DNA of 64,000 nt, taken from Acidobacteriota bacterium (GTDB lineage: Bacteria > Acidobacteriota > Terriglobia > UBA7540). This document shows, in pieces, positions 19,764 to 27,437 of this stretch (its first letter is position 1; each line of letters starts with the position of its first letter). Location of the stretch: positions 30,782 to 94,781 of the forward strand of contig JAJYLL010000004.1 in the NCBI GenBank assembly GCA_021787735.1, read 5' to 3'. The translations under genes and the position numbers were made by a program. The notes under the pieces are model-generated. The model had not been told where the DNA came from and searched no databases. It saw only the letters and a program-made list of their open reading frames with translations.

Positions 19764-21797
19764 TTACATGAAATAGTCAAATTCACGCTCGCTCCGGACG
19801 TGGCGACGTATCCGGAGGATATGCGCAGGCAGGACATGCGGATTCAGTTCCACATAGTTCCTGGTCCCCTGCCACAAATAACGGCTGTCGGTCAGCAAGT
19901 CGTGCGCCTGGAAAGACTGGTGAAGATCGGGCCCCCAATCATCCAGCGGCAGATCAATCCAGCCCGACTGCGTGTAATGCGGATCAAGGTTAACCACAAC
20001 CAATATGATATTGGCACGATCCTCAGTTGTCTTGCTGAAGGCAATCAATTGGCTGTTATCCGTGGGGTGGAAACGCAACCGCTGGTTGCTGGCAAGCGCG
20101 GGATTCGTGCGCCGGATCTGGTTAACTTGTGCCATCAGCCCCTTCAGACTATCCGGCCGCTCCAGGTCCCACTTCTTGATTTCGTATTTCTCGGAATAAA
20201 GATACTCCTCGCTGCCCGGGCGCAACGGCTGATTTTCACACAACTCAAAAGCCGGGCCGTAGATGCCGTAACTCGCACCCAAGGTCGCGGCAAGAATCAG
20301 CCGGCTCATGAACGCCGGCCTGCCGCCGGACTGCAGGTATTCCGTGAGGATGTCCGGGGTATTGGGCCACAGGTTGGGACGGAAAAATTCACGAACCTCG
20401 GTCTGGGTCAGTTCGGTAAAGTACTGCTCCAGTTCCCACTTCGTATTGCGCCAGGCAAAGTACGTGTAAGACTGCGTGAACCCCAGTTTCGCCAGGCGGT
20501 ACATGACCTTCGGACGAGTGAACGCTTCCGCCAGAAAAATAACGTCGGGGTACCGTTTCTTGACTTCCCGGAGTGCCCATTCCCAGAACTCAAAGGGTTT
20601 GGTGTGAGGATTATCCACACGAAAGATGCGGACTCCCTGCTGAGCCCAGAAGATCATCACATCCTTCAGTTCCTCCCACAACTCACGCCACTTGGGATTT
20701 TCAAAATTGAGAGGATAAATATCTTCGTACTTTTTCGGAGGATTTTCCGCGTACTGGATGGTACCATCCGGGCGCCAGCGGAACCACTCCGGGTGTTCTT
20801 TTACGTAGGGGTGGTCCGGCGTGCACTGGAAAGCAATGTCCAGCGCCACTTCAAGACCTATTTCCCGGGCAGCCTCGACAAGCTGTTTAAAGTCCTCAAG
20901 AGTTCCCAGTTTGGGGTCAATTGATTTGTGGCCGCCTTCGCTGGCGCCAATCGCCCACGGACTGCCAATGTCACGCGCAGTGGAAACCGGGTTATTGTTC
21001 TTTCCTTTTCGATTTTTTCTGCCAATGGGATGGATGGGCGGCAGGTAGAGCACGTCAAAACCCATCTCGGCCACATAGGGCAATCGTTTAATGCAGTCCT
21101 GAAAAGTCCCGTGTTGCCCGGGTTCCGTCCCGCACGACCGGGGGAAGATTTCGTACCAGGCGCTGAATCCGGCTCTCTCGCGATCGACCTCTACCAGCAG
21201 CGTCTTCTTGTAACTTGCCGCCGGATTGCGATCCGGATGCAGGGCCATCAACCGGGCAAGATTCTCATCCTTCGCGGTTGATATCGCAGCGGGAAGTCCA
21301 TGGCCGCCCTTCATTCGCAGGGATGCCGCATAATCCGCCAGTTGCTTCGCACTGTCATTCACGGCACGGCGCGCCGCCTGTTCCACGAGCCTCGCCCCAA
21401 TCAGAATATCGACGGAAACATCCTGGCCCGCGTCCACCTTCTTGATGAAACCGCTCCTCCACGACTCAAAATGGTCAATCCAGGCCTGCAGCGTGTATGC
21501 ATACTGCCCGACTTCCAAAACAGTGAAGGTGCCGTGCCAACGGTCGTTCACCTCCAGAATCATCGGCGTCTCAATCCATTGGGTGTCTCCAACACGCGTG
21601 AAGAGAAGTGCGGCGGAAACCGCATCGTGGCCGTCAGCGAATATATCCGCGGTCACCACAACGCGTTCGCCCACAACACGCTTGATGGGAAAACGGCCAC
21701 CGTCAATCTCCGGACGCACATTTTCAATCACCACGCGCGGGGGAGGAACGGTAGCATGATTATGTGTGGGTGATTCCGGCATTGGATTCACTTCCAT
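19764..21797 (-). CDS. glgE: Alpha-1,4-glucan:maltose-1-phosphate maltosyltransferase
   Basis: Encodes 677 aa (ATG 21797; ATG 21782 is an alternative). GlgE (GH13_3) extends alpha-1,4 glucan by two glucose units using maltose-1-phosphate as donor. The N-terminal beta domain (PRVVIENVRPEIDGGRFPIKR) is diagnostic. The barrel shows YLPPIHPIGRKNRKGKNN, FRVDNPHTKPFEFWEW near residue 392 with the nucleophile Asp, and FLAEAFTRP near 422 with the acid Glu, in the positions expected for characterised GlgE. It is the first gene of the six-gene operon. The maltokinase and trehalose synthase (Pep2/TreS) that normally make the donor are not in the window. Confidence 0.95.
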   Translation of the reverse strand: MEVNPMPESPTHNHATVPPPRVVIENVRPEIDGGRFPIKRVVGERVVVTADIFADGHDAVSAALLFTRVGDTQWIETPMILEVNDRWHGTFTVLEVGQYAYTLQAWIDHFESWRSGFIKKVDAGQDVSVDILIGARLVEQAARRAVNDSAKQLADYAASLRMKGGHGLPAAISTAKDENLARLMALHPDRNPAASYKKTLLVEVDRERAGFSAWYEIFPRSCGTEPGQHGTFQDCIKRLPYVAEMGFDVLYLPPIHPIGRKNRKGKNNNPVSTARDIGSPWAIGASEGGHKSIDPKLGTLEDFKQLVEAAREIGLEVALDIAFQCTPDHPYVKEHPEWFRWRPDGTIQYAENPPKKYEDIYPLNFENPKWRELWEELKDVMIFWAQQGVRIFRVDNPHTKPFEFWEWALREVKKRYPDVIFLAEAFTRPKVMYRLAKLGFTQSYTYFAWRNTKWELEQYFTELTQTEVREFFRPNLWPNTPDILTEYLQSGGRPAFMSRLILAATLGASYGIYGPAFELCENQPLRPGSEEYLYSEKYEIKKWDLERPDSLKGLMAQVNQIRRTNPALASNQRLRFHPTDNSQLIAFSKTTEDRANIILVVVNLDPHYTQSGWIDLPLDDWGPDLHQSFQAHDLLTDSRYLWQGTRNYVELNPHVLPAHILRIRRHVRSEREFDYFM

Positions 21798-22002
21798 ACA
21801 CCTGAGATTCTCTTGGAAAAACGGTCGGCAACTGCCACTTGGGGCAGCACCCTTTATTGGAGGATCGCTTACGCTCTCATCTCAGCCTTTCAGCGACCCG
21901 CGGTTTGGAAAGTCGGGCAAAACGCCCCCGCAAAACAGTTCTATTTTACCCCGCCGGACCGGCATGAGCAACCACACTGCCTCGCGACAGCCTATCTCTA
22001 AC

Positions 22003-22033
22003 ATTTTAAGGTGAGTTAGTGACAAGGATTCAA
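22003..22033 (-). promoter_or_regulatory. Candidate promoter of the glgE operon
   Basis: On the minus strand TTGAAT (22033-22028) is followed after 19 nt by TAAAAT (22008-22003), about 205 nt upstream of the glgE start. If real, the leader is long. No gene is seen in 21798-22145. Confidence 0.35.
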
Positions 22034-22145
22034 CCCCAGACGACTCTGCCGCCAGCGTGTCCCGGCTCCAATTCCCGTCCGCTATCTAACAAGCTGCCAG
22101 ATTGACGGTAAAAAAAAGTCTTTGTAAGTTAAAATATCGCTTACC

Positions 22146-22235
22146 GGAGGGATGGGTGAGCGGTTGAAACCGGCGGTCTTGAAAACCGTTAGCCCCGGAA
22201 GGGGCTCGGGGGTTCGAATCCCTCTCCCTCCGCCA
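22146..22235 (+). tRNA. tRNA-Ser (anticodon TGA)
   Basis: A complete class II tRNA with CCA encoded. The acceptor stem GGAGGGA (22146-22152) pairs with TCCCTCC before the discriminator G. The anticodon loop is CTTGAAA with TGA at 22180-22182. A long variable arm (CCCCGGAAGGGG) is typical of serine tRNA, and GGTTCGAATCC forms the T-loop. It reads UCA codons. An upstream TTGACG (22102-22107) and TAAAAT (22130-22135) may be its promoter, but their spacing of 22 nt is too wide to be convincing. Confidence 0.95.
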
Positions 22236-22378
22236 AATCGCCAAAAAGAATCCTAAGAAGACAGGGCGGCCTTGACCTGCCTCCAATTTACGCCCTCGGC
22301 TGCCCATAGCCAAGCCCACGAATGTTCAGGCTTTGCAACACCTGCCGAATTAAGGTATCTTTCATCTTCTTCAAGATC

Positions 22379-24646
22379 ATGAACACTCACTTCAAATCCA
22401 CAGTTTCGATTATTGCCGCGGTTCTTCTTCTGTTTGCGATGCGGGGCGCGGCTGCGTCATCTGCCGCCACCGGGGCACCGTGGCGTTTCACATTTCACCG
22501 CGCATTGCCGCAATGGAAGGACGGCCTGCCTGTTGGCAACGGCACGTTGGGAGCTCAGGTCTGGGGTACCGGCCCCGCGCTTTATCTCACGCTCGATCGC
22601 GGGGATGTCTGGGACCTGCGTTACCAACCGAACACACGCACAACATTCAACTACACGCATCTGCAGGAACTCGTCCGCGAGGGGCGGCATGACCTGATCC
22701 AGAAAGAGATAACCTCAGACATTGGCCCGATGGCTGATATCGTGCCCACCCGCATCAGCATGGGAAGGCTGAAAATTTCCCTGCCTGCGGACACCCAGGT
22801 TGAGCGGGCCTCGCTCGACATGCAGCACGGCGAGGTCCGGTGGTTGCTGCGTGTCCACGGCAAGCCAGTTGAATACCGTGTGCTGGCCAGTGTCGCCCCA
22901 AACGTCATTCTGGTGACGCTGGACGGTGTTGAGGGATGGGAGCCTAAGGTAAGCTTCTATCCCATCGGAGCACTCGACCCGACCGTAGCCGGGAAACTCG
23001 GCTATCCTAAACCAACTTCCGACGCCAGCGGCAATCTCTCCTGGTCAACGCAATCGTTGCTCTCAAGCGGATCGGTCACAACCGGCTGGATCAGCGAGCA
23101 GAAAGGCTCCGAGTGGAACCTGCTGATAACCATCCCGGCGCAGGACGATCCCCACAGTGTGGCCACGGCACAGCAGACGCTGAACTCAGCATTGGCCGAA
23201 GGGACTTCAAAAATCCGCATCGACCACCATAAGTGGTGGCGTGAGCGATGGTCGCGGTCGCAGATCCATATTCCCGACCCGGGCCTGGAGCGTCTTTGGA
23301 TTAACGGCATATACAAACTCGCCAGCAGTTCCTACGCCAGCGTGCCTGCGGGACTGCAAGGGCTCTGGCCTCCTGATGGCGAACTCCCGCCCTGGCGCGG
23401 AGATTACCACATTGACATGAACATCCAGGAGACCTACTGGCCCGCCTACAGCAGCAATCAACTCGATCTGGCGGAGCCGCTGAACCACTGGTTAACTTCA
23501 ACGGTTGCGCCGCAGTCTAGGAAGATTACGCGCCAGTTCTTCGGAGTACCAGGGCTCTGGGTGGGCGGCGCGCTCGACGTAAAAGGTCGCTTGCTTGGGG
23601 GCCAGAGCAACTGGATGACGGTGCAGTACTGGCTGGGCGGAGGCGCGTGGCTCGCACAGCACCTCTGGTGGTACTACTCCTACAGCCAGGACAAAGTCTT
23701 TCTTCAGCAGCAAGCCTACCCATTCATGAAGGATGCAGTGATCTTCTATCAGAACATTCTCAAGAAAGGTCCCGACGGCCGGCTTCATATCCCGCTCTCG
23801 GCTTCTCCAGAGTACTTCAGCAACGACCTGAAGGCCTACACGCCGGACCCGACTGAGGATCTCTCGCTCATCCGCACCCTTTTGCGTTACACAATCCAAG
23901 CCTCAAAAGTTCTCGGCGTGGATCAACAACAGAGAAGCGAGTGGGCCACCATGGAGCGGTTGCTCGCTCCATACCCCATCGACAGCACCGGTCTGAAGGT
24001 CCAGCCGGACGCAGATTACGACCGCTCGCACCGTCATCCCATGCACCTGTTTCCCATCTTCCCGGGCGGCGACCTGAACGTGGAAGGAAGCGCAGAAGAC
24101 CGGGCCCTGATCAACCGATCAATTGAAAACTGGATTTTTCGCGGAACCGGCGAATGGACGGGGTGGTCCTTTCCCTACGCCAGCCTGATAGCCTCGCGCG
24201 TACGGCGCCGCAACCAGGCATTAAACGAGCTGAAAATATACAAACAGGCCTTCATCTGGCCGAACGGCTTTCACGTGAACGGCGATTACCACCGATACGG
24301 GTATTCCACACACGATTACCAGCCCTTCACCATGGAAGCCGAATGTGCCTTCACTGCCGCAGTGAATGGAATGCTGCTCCAGAGCTGGGGAGATAAGATC
24401 AGGATTTTTCCTTCCGTGCCGGACGCATGGAAGAACGTGTCGTTCCGCGATCTGCGGGCACAGGGCGGCTTCCTGATTTCAGCGGAAATGGTGAACGGCG
24501 AGATCATCTCTGCTTCTATTGTTTCGCCAAAAGGCGGAGACGCCAAGGTTGTTTTCCCGCTGGGCTACATTCCCCCGGGTCAGGCTTTCACCGTGAAGCC
24601 GTTCCACCTGCAACCCGGAACGCCTATGGAAATACTTGCCAGGTAG
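22379..24646 (+). CDS. Secreted GH95-like glycoside hydrolase
   Basis: Encodes 755 aa from ATG 22379, chosen because it begins a clear signal peptide (hydrophobic SIIAAVLLLFAMRGAAA); the open frame starts at 22322. The N-terminal beta domain has WKDGLPVGNGTLGAQVWG, typical of GH95 alpha-L-fucosidases and relatives, and the catalytic barrel contains GLQGLWPPDGELPPWRGDYH and DMNIQETYWPAYSSNQ. In characterised GH95 enzymes the corresponding strand has an Asn where Asp is seen here (IDMN), so specificity may differ. Later blocks (SASPEYFSND, HRHPMHLFPIFPG, HDYQPFTMEAECAFTAAVNGML) support the family. It probably acts on extracellular or periplasmic plant or microbial glycans. Confidence 0.8.
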   Translation: MNTHFKSTVSIIAAVLLLFAMRGAAASSAATGAPWRFTFHRALPQWKDGLPVGNGTLGAQVWGTGPALYLTLDRGDVWDLRYQPNTRTTFNYTHLQELVREGRHDLIQKEITSDIGPMADIVPTRISMGRLKISLPADTQVERASLDMQHGEVRWLLRVHGKPVEYRVLASVAPNVILVTLDGVEGWEPKVSFYPIGALDPTVAGKLGYPKPTSDASGNLSWSTQSLLSSGSVTTGWISEQKGSEWNLLITIPAQDDPHSVATAQQTLNSALAEGTSKIRIDHHKWWRERWSRSQIHIPDPGLERLWINGIYKLASSSYASVPAGLQGLWPPDGELPPWRGDYHIDMNIQETYWPAYSSNQLDLAEPLNHWLTSTVAPQSRKITRQFFGVPGLWVGGALDVKGRLLGGQSNWMTVQYWLGGGAWLAQHLWWYYSYSQDKVFLQQQAYPFMKDAVIFYQNILKKGPDGRLHIPLSASPEYFSNDLKAYTPDPTEDLSLIRTLLRYTIQASKVLGVDQQQRSEWATMERLLAPYPIDSTGLKVQPDADYDRSHRHPMHLFPIFPGGDLNVEGSAEDRALINRSIENWIFRGTGEWTGWSFPYASLIASRVRRRNQALNELKIYKQAFIWPNGFHVNGDYHRYGYSTHDYQPFTMEAECAFTAAVNGMLLQSWGDKIRIFPSVPDAWKNVSFRDLRAQGGFLISAEMVNGEIISASIVSPKGGDAKVVFPLGYIPPGQAFTVKPFHLQPGTPMEILAR

Positions 24647-24758
24647 TCTCGGAGATGCGATGTCAGCCCGGCCGCAGAATGCTTTTCAACGCACGAAAGG
24701 CGACGGGAAGCCGGGCACTGCAGGTACGGACTGGTACATTCGTCCTGCGCCCCAGTCA

Positions 24759-24787
24759 CTGACTCCAATAGCGCATTCTGGTACAAT
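24759..24787 (+). promoter_or_regulatory. Candidate promoter of the ECF sigma operon
   Basis: CTGACT (24759-24764), a 17-nt spacer and TACAAT (24782-24787) form a sigma-70-like promoter about 80 nt before the favoured TTG start at 24869. Confidence 0.4.
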
Positions 24788-24868
24788 GCGCACAATCAGT
24801 CTGTGGCCAAGGCAAATGCCCGAATAGCCAAGGTTGCGACAGGCCGTTTTCGGTTTCAGGAGATTCCT

Positions 24869-25423
24869 TTGGACTCTGAGCTGGAGCTGGTCAATCGCTG
24901 TCTCAAAGGCGATGATACAGCTTGGGAGGCATTGCTTCAGGCTCATACTCACAAAGTTTACAACCTGTGCTATCGTTTCACCGGCCGCACCGAGGACGCC
25001 GAAGACCTGACTCAGGAAGTCTTCATCAAGGTTTTCCGAACCCTTAAGACCTATGACGTGGCCCAGGCAAAATTCTCAACGTGGGTCAGTCGAATTGCCA
25101 GGAATCATCTGGTGGACCACTACCGTCGGACGCGTAGTGACCGGATGACCTCAAAGCTCGATGAGCAGATGCCCATCGTCGATCCGTCAATGGGCGGGCA
25201 CCCGGCGGGCCGCGTAGAAGCGCGCGAGCAACGGGAACTTCTCCATGACGGACTCACCAAGCTGTCGCCCGACCTGCGGGAGGCCGTGATCCTGCGCGAC
25301 CTGCAGGACATGGATTATGCCGAAATTGCACAGGTTCTGGACATTCCGGAGGGGACTGTAAAATCACGAATCAACCGCGGCCGGTTGGAACTGGCACGCG
25401 TCCTAAAACGTATGGATAAGTGA
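24869..25423 (+). CDS. ECF-type RNA polymerase sigma factor (RpoE-like)
   Basis: The TTG at 24869 has AGGAG 6 nt upstream (24858-24862), so I prefer it to the GTG at 24803, which would add 22 residues. Gives 184 aa. Region 2 is seen in ALLQAHTHKVYNLCYRFTG and EDAEDLTQEVFIKVFRTL, and region 4 in LSPDLREAVILRDLQDMDYAEIAQVL followed by IPEGTVKSRINRGR. It heads an operon with an HC2-type anti-sigma factor 21 nt downstream and four membrane or envelope proteins. This suggests an envelope-stress regulon in which the anti-sigma protein holds the factor at the membrane. Confidence 0.93.
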   Translation: MDSELELVNRCLKGDDTAWEALLQAHTHKVYNLCYRFTGRTEDAEDLTQEVFIKVFRTLKTYDVAQAKFSTWVSRIARNHLVDHYRRTRSDRMTSKLDEQMPIVDPSMGGHPAGRVEAREQRELLHDGLTKLSPDLREAVILRDLQDMDYAEIAQVLDIPEGTVKSRINRGRLELARVLKRMDK

Positions 25424-25444
25424 AGGGTGAAGAGGCACAGGACG

Positions 25445-26107
25445 ATGACACACCTGGAACTCGAAAACCTGGCAAGTGATTACCTGGAAGGGCTGCTGGA
25501 AGCGAGCCGCCACGCCGAGGTGGAAAAACACCTGGCCGGTTGCGCCGCCTGTCGCGAACTCCTGGCAGACGTCCGGGACGCCATCGAGGCATGCCGCTCA
25601 GCTGAAGAAGTCTTGCCCCCACCGTGGCTGGTCACTCGGATCCGGCTTGCTACCCTCGGCGAACCCCGCACCGGCATCACGGAGCAGGTTAACGCTTTAC
25701 TGCGCGGCATTCGCCAGCCGCGGATAGCCTATGCCGTGGCGATGACCGTTTTCTCGCTTTCCCTTATCGTCAACATCGTGGGTATCAATCTGCGCAGGTT
25801 TAATCCGCAGGACCTGAACCCGAGCACCTGGGTCTACCGCGCAAACCGTGCAGGACACCTGCTCTATGCCCGCGCCGAGAAATTCTACGCCGACCTCCGA
25901 ATCGTTTACGAAATCGAATCCCGATTCCGGAACGTCCGAAGTGAGCCATCCAATGAGGAAAAGCAAAACAGCAAGCCCAACCCCGCGGCGGAGCCGCCTT
26001 CGAGCACTGCAAACCGGGGAAGGTTGCAAATGGCATCCGCTGATGCCACCGACACCGGGCAATACGCTCAACTGGAGCCAGGAGTAAAAAAACATGAAAT
26101 GCGCTAA
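25445..26107 (+). CDS. Anti-sigma factor with zinc-finger HC2-type domain
   Basis: Encodes 220 aa from ATG 25445 (an in-frame GTG at 25427 is also possible). The N-terminal zinc-binding anti-sigma motif H-x3-C-x2-C is visible in HLAGCAACREL. A single membrane segment lies near residues 98-114 (AYAVAMTVFSLSLIVNIVG), leaving a C-terminal part outside the membrane that is rich in charged and Pro/Ala residues. This topology fits membrane anti-sigma proteins that bind the ECF factor encoded just upstream. Its 3' end overlaps the next gene by 14 nt. Confidence 0.85.
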   Translation: MTHLELENLASDYLEGLLEASRHAEVEKHLAGCAACRELLADVRDAIEACRSAEEVLPPPWLVTRIRLATLGEPRTGITEQVNALLRGIRQPRIAYAVAMTVFSLSLIVNIVGINLRRFNPQDLNPSTWVYRANRAGHLLYARAEKFYADLRIVYEIESRFRNVRSEPSNEEKQNSKPNPAAEPPSSTANRGRLQMASADATDTGQYAQLEPGVKKHEMR

Positions 26108-26762
26108 TCATCCGCTCAACGAATCGGTTGCGTACTGCGCACAATGCGGCCGGCCACTTTGCGAGAGTTGCCGGCGTGAAGTGAAAGGCACTTCTTACTG
26201 CGAGACGTGCCTGGCTGCCAAACTCCAGTCGCCCTTGTGGAGTTTGGGAACGCAACACGCCGGGCCGGCTCCGGGAGTTGCCCTAGCCCTGGGGTTTATC
26301 CCGGGAGTGGGCGCCATTTACAACGGCCAGATCATCAAAGCCATGGTGCAGGTGCTGCTGTTTGGCTCGTTCATAGCGCTCGCCAGCCGCGTACACGGGC
26401 CGATGGGACCCATTTTCGGCCTGGGCGCGGCAGCGTTCTACTTTTACATGGTGATTGACTCCTACCAGACGGCGAAAGCCAAGCAAACGGGCGCCCCCAC
26501 GCCGGAATGGTTCGGATTCAGCGATATGAAGCTGGATGCGCCTTTGGGTGCTGTAGTACTGATCGGTCTGGGATTGATGTTCCTGCTCGACAACCTCGGA
26601 GTTCCCATTTTTTCGCAGATCGGAAAGTTCTGGCCTGTGCTGTTGATTGCGCTCGGCATTGCCCTGCTCCAGAAGCGCCTGCGTTACGGCAACCCGGCGC
26701 CACCGCCAAGCCCCGGCCCGGTCAACACTAAGGCAGATGAGAACCCGTCCAAGAGTTTATAA
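26094..26762 (+). CDS. B-box zinc-finger membrane protein
   Basis: Encodes 222 aa. The N-terminus has a B-box-type zinc finger with regularly spaced Cys and His (CANHPLNESVAYCAQCGRPLC, then CRREV and YCETC). It is followed by hydrophobic segments at about residues 62-80, 85-100, 103-122 and 155-195. The last hydrophobic pair (LDAPLGAVVLIGLGLMFLL and FWPVLLIALGIALL) is of the LiaI/LiaF-type transmembrane kind that recurs in the two genes further down. The start overlaps the anti-sigma gene, implying translational coupling. Probable sensor or effector in the same envelope response; exact role unknown. Confidence 0.8.
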   Translation: MKCANHPLNESVAYCAQCGRPLCESCRREVKGTSYCETCLAAKLQSPLWSLGTQHAGPAPGVALALGFIPGVGAIYNGQIIKAMVQVLLFGSFIALASRVHGPMGPIFGLGAAAFYFYMVIDSYQTAKAKQTGAPTPEWFGFSDMKLDAPLGAVVLIGLGLMFLLDNLGVPIFSQIGKFWPVLLIALGIALLQKRLRYGNPAPPPSPGPVNTKADENPSKSL

Positions 26763-26849
26763 GGTAGCCAGGAATAGTGAAGAAAGAGCAGTGATTGCCA
26801 ACATGAAACACGCTTACAGTTCTCAGCGGAATGAGGGAAGGACAACGAA

Positions 26850-27071
26850 ATGGAAAACCTGCCGGGAGTGATTGCGCTCTTGATCATCGTCGCGGCAATC
26901 TTGACGCCTATTGCAATCGTGTGGATTGTCTTCTGGTACAAGGCAAGACAGCGCGAAATGGAGATGCACGAATCCCTTAAAATGCGCGAATTCGAGCACC
27001 TTCAACGGCTGAGAGAATTAGACCTTGAAATTGAGAGGACAAAGGCGCGTGGTTCCGAAAAAACGGGTTAA
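26850..27071 (+). CDS. Small membrane protein with coiled-coil tail
   Basis: Encodes 73 aa from ATG 26850 with GGGAAGG upstream. One hydrophobic segment (residues 7-30, VIALLIIVAAILTPIAIVWIV) is followed by a charged heptad-like helix (KARQREMEMHESLKMREFEH). The layout recalls PspB-type small envelope-stress proteins, though I cannot claim orthology. It lies in the ECF operon. Confidence 0.7.
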   Translation: MENLPGVIALLIIVAAILTPIAIVWIVFWYKARQREMEMHESLKMREFEHLQRLRELDLEIERTKARGSEKTG

Positions 27072-27164
27072 GCACAGCGTTGAGAGAAGGGATGGCAACA
27101 GAACAACGGCTGTCCGAAAAGATTCAACGGGTCAACGACAACCCGAATAGAAGAAGGTAATGTG

Positions 27165-27401
27165 ATGGCAACAGAACTCAATTCCAACCAGGATCGCTAT
27201 GAAGCCCGCTACAGCCGACGAGCGCACAGGAACAGCCTGACAGGCCCGATTATACTCATTGCCCTCGGAGCAATGTTTCTGCTGGGACAGTTTGCCCCCG
27301 ACTGGGGAGTGAGCAAGACCTGGCCGATTCTTCTGATTGTGATTGGGCTTGCCAAGCTGGTGGAGTCTGCGTGGCAGGGAAGATCAACGCCGCCACGCTA
27401 G
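27165..27401 (+). CDS. LiaI/LiaF-like (DUF5668) small membrane protein
   Basis: Encodes 78 aa from ATG 27165 (GTG 27162 is adjacent) with AGAAGG 8 nt upstream. After a charged N-terminus, two hydrophobic segments, GPIILIALGAMFLLGQFAP and WPILLIVIGLAKLVES, form the duplicated transmembrane hairpin typical of the LiaF N-terminal domain. It repeats the same motif found at the C-terminus of the B-box protein and at the N-terminus of the next gene. Confidence 0.75.
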   Translation: MATELNSNQDRYEARYSRRAHRNSLTGPIILIALGAMFLLGQFAPDWGVSKTWPILLIVIGLAKLVESAWQGRSTPPR

Positions 27402-27437
27402 CCAGCTTGTGGGTCGTTTGCAAGGGGAGGACTCAAT

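Noticed and set aside
22086..22319. A minus-strand frame containing RERDSNPRAPSG
   Set aside because: This is the well-known spurious translation of the antisense of a tRNA gene, here tRNA-Ser.
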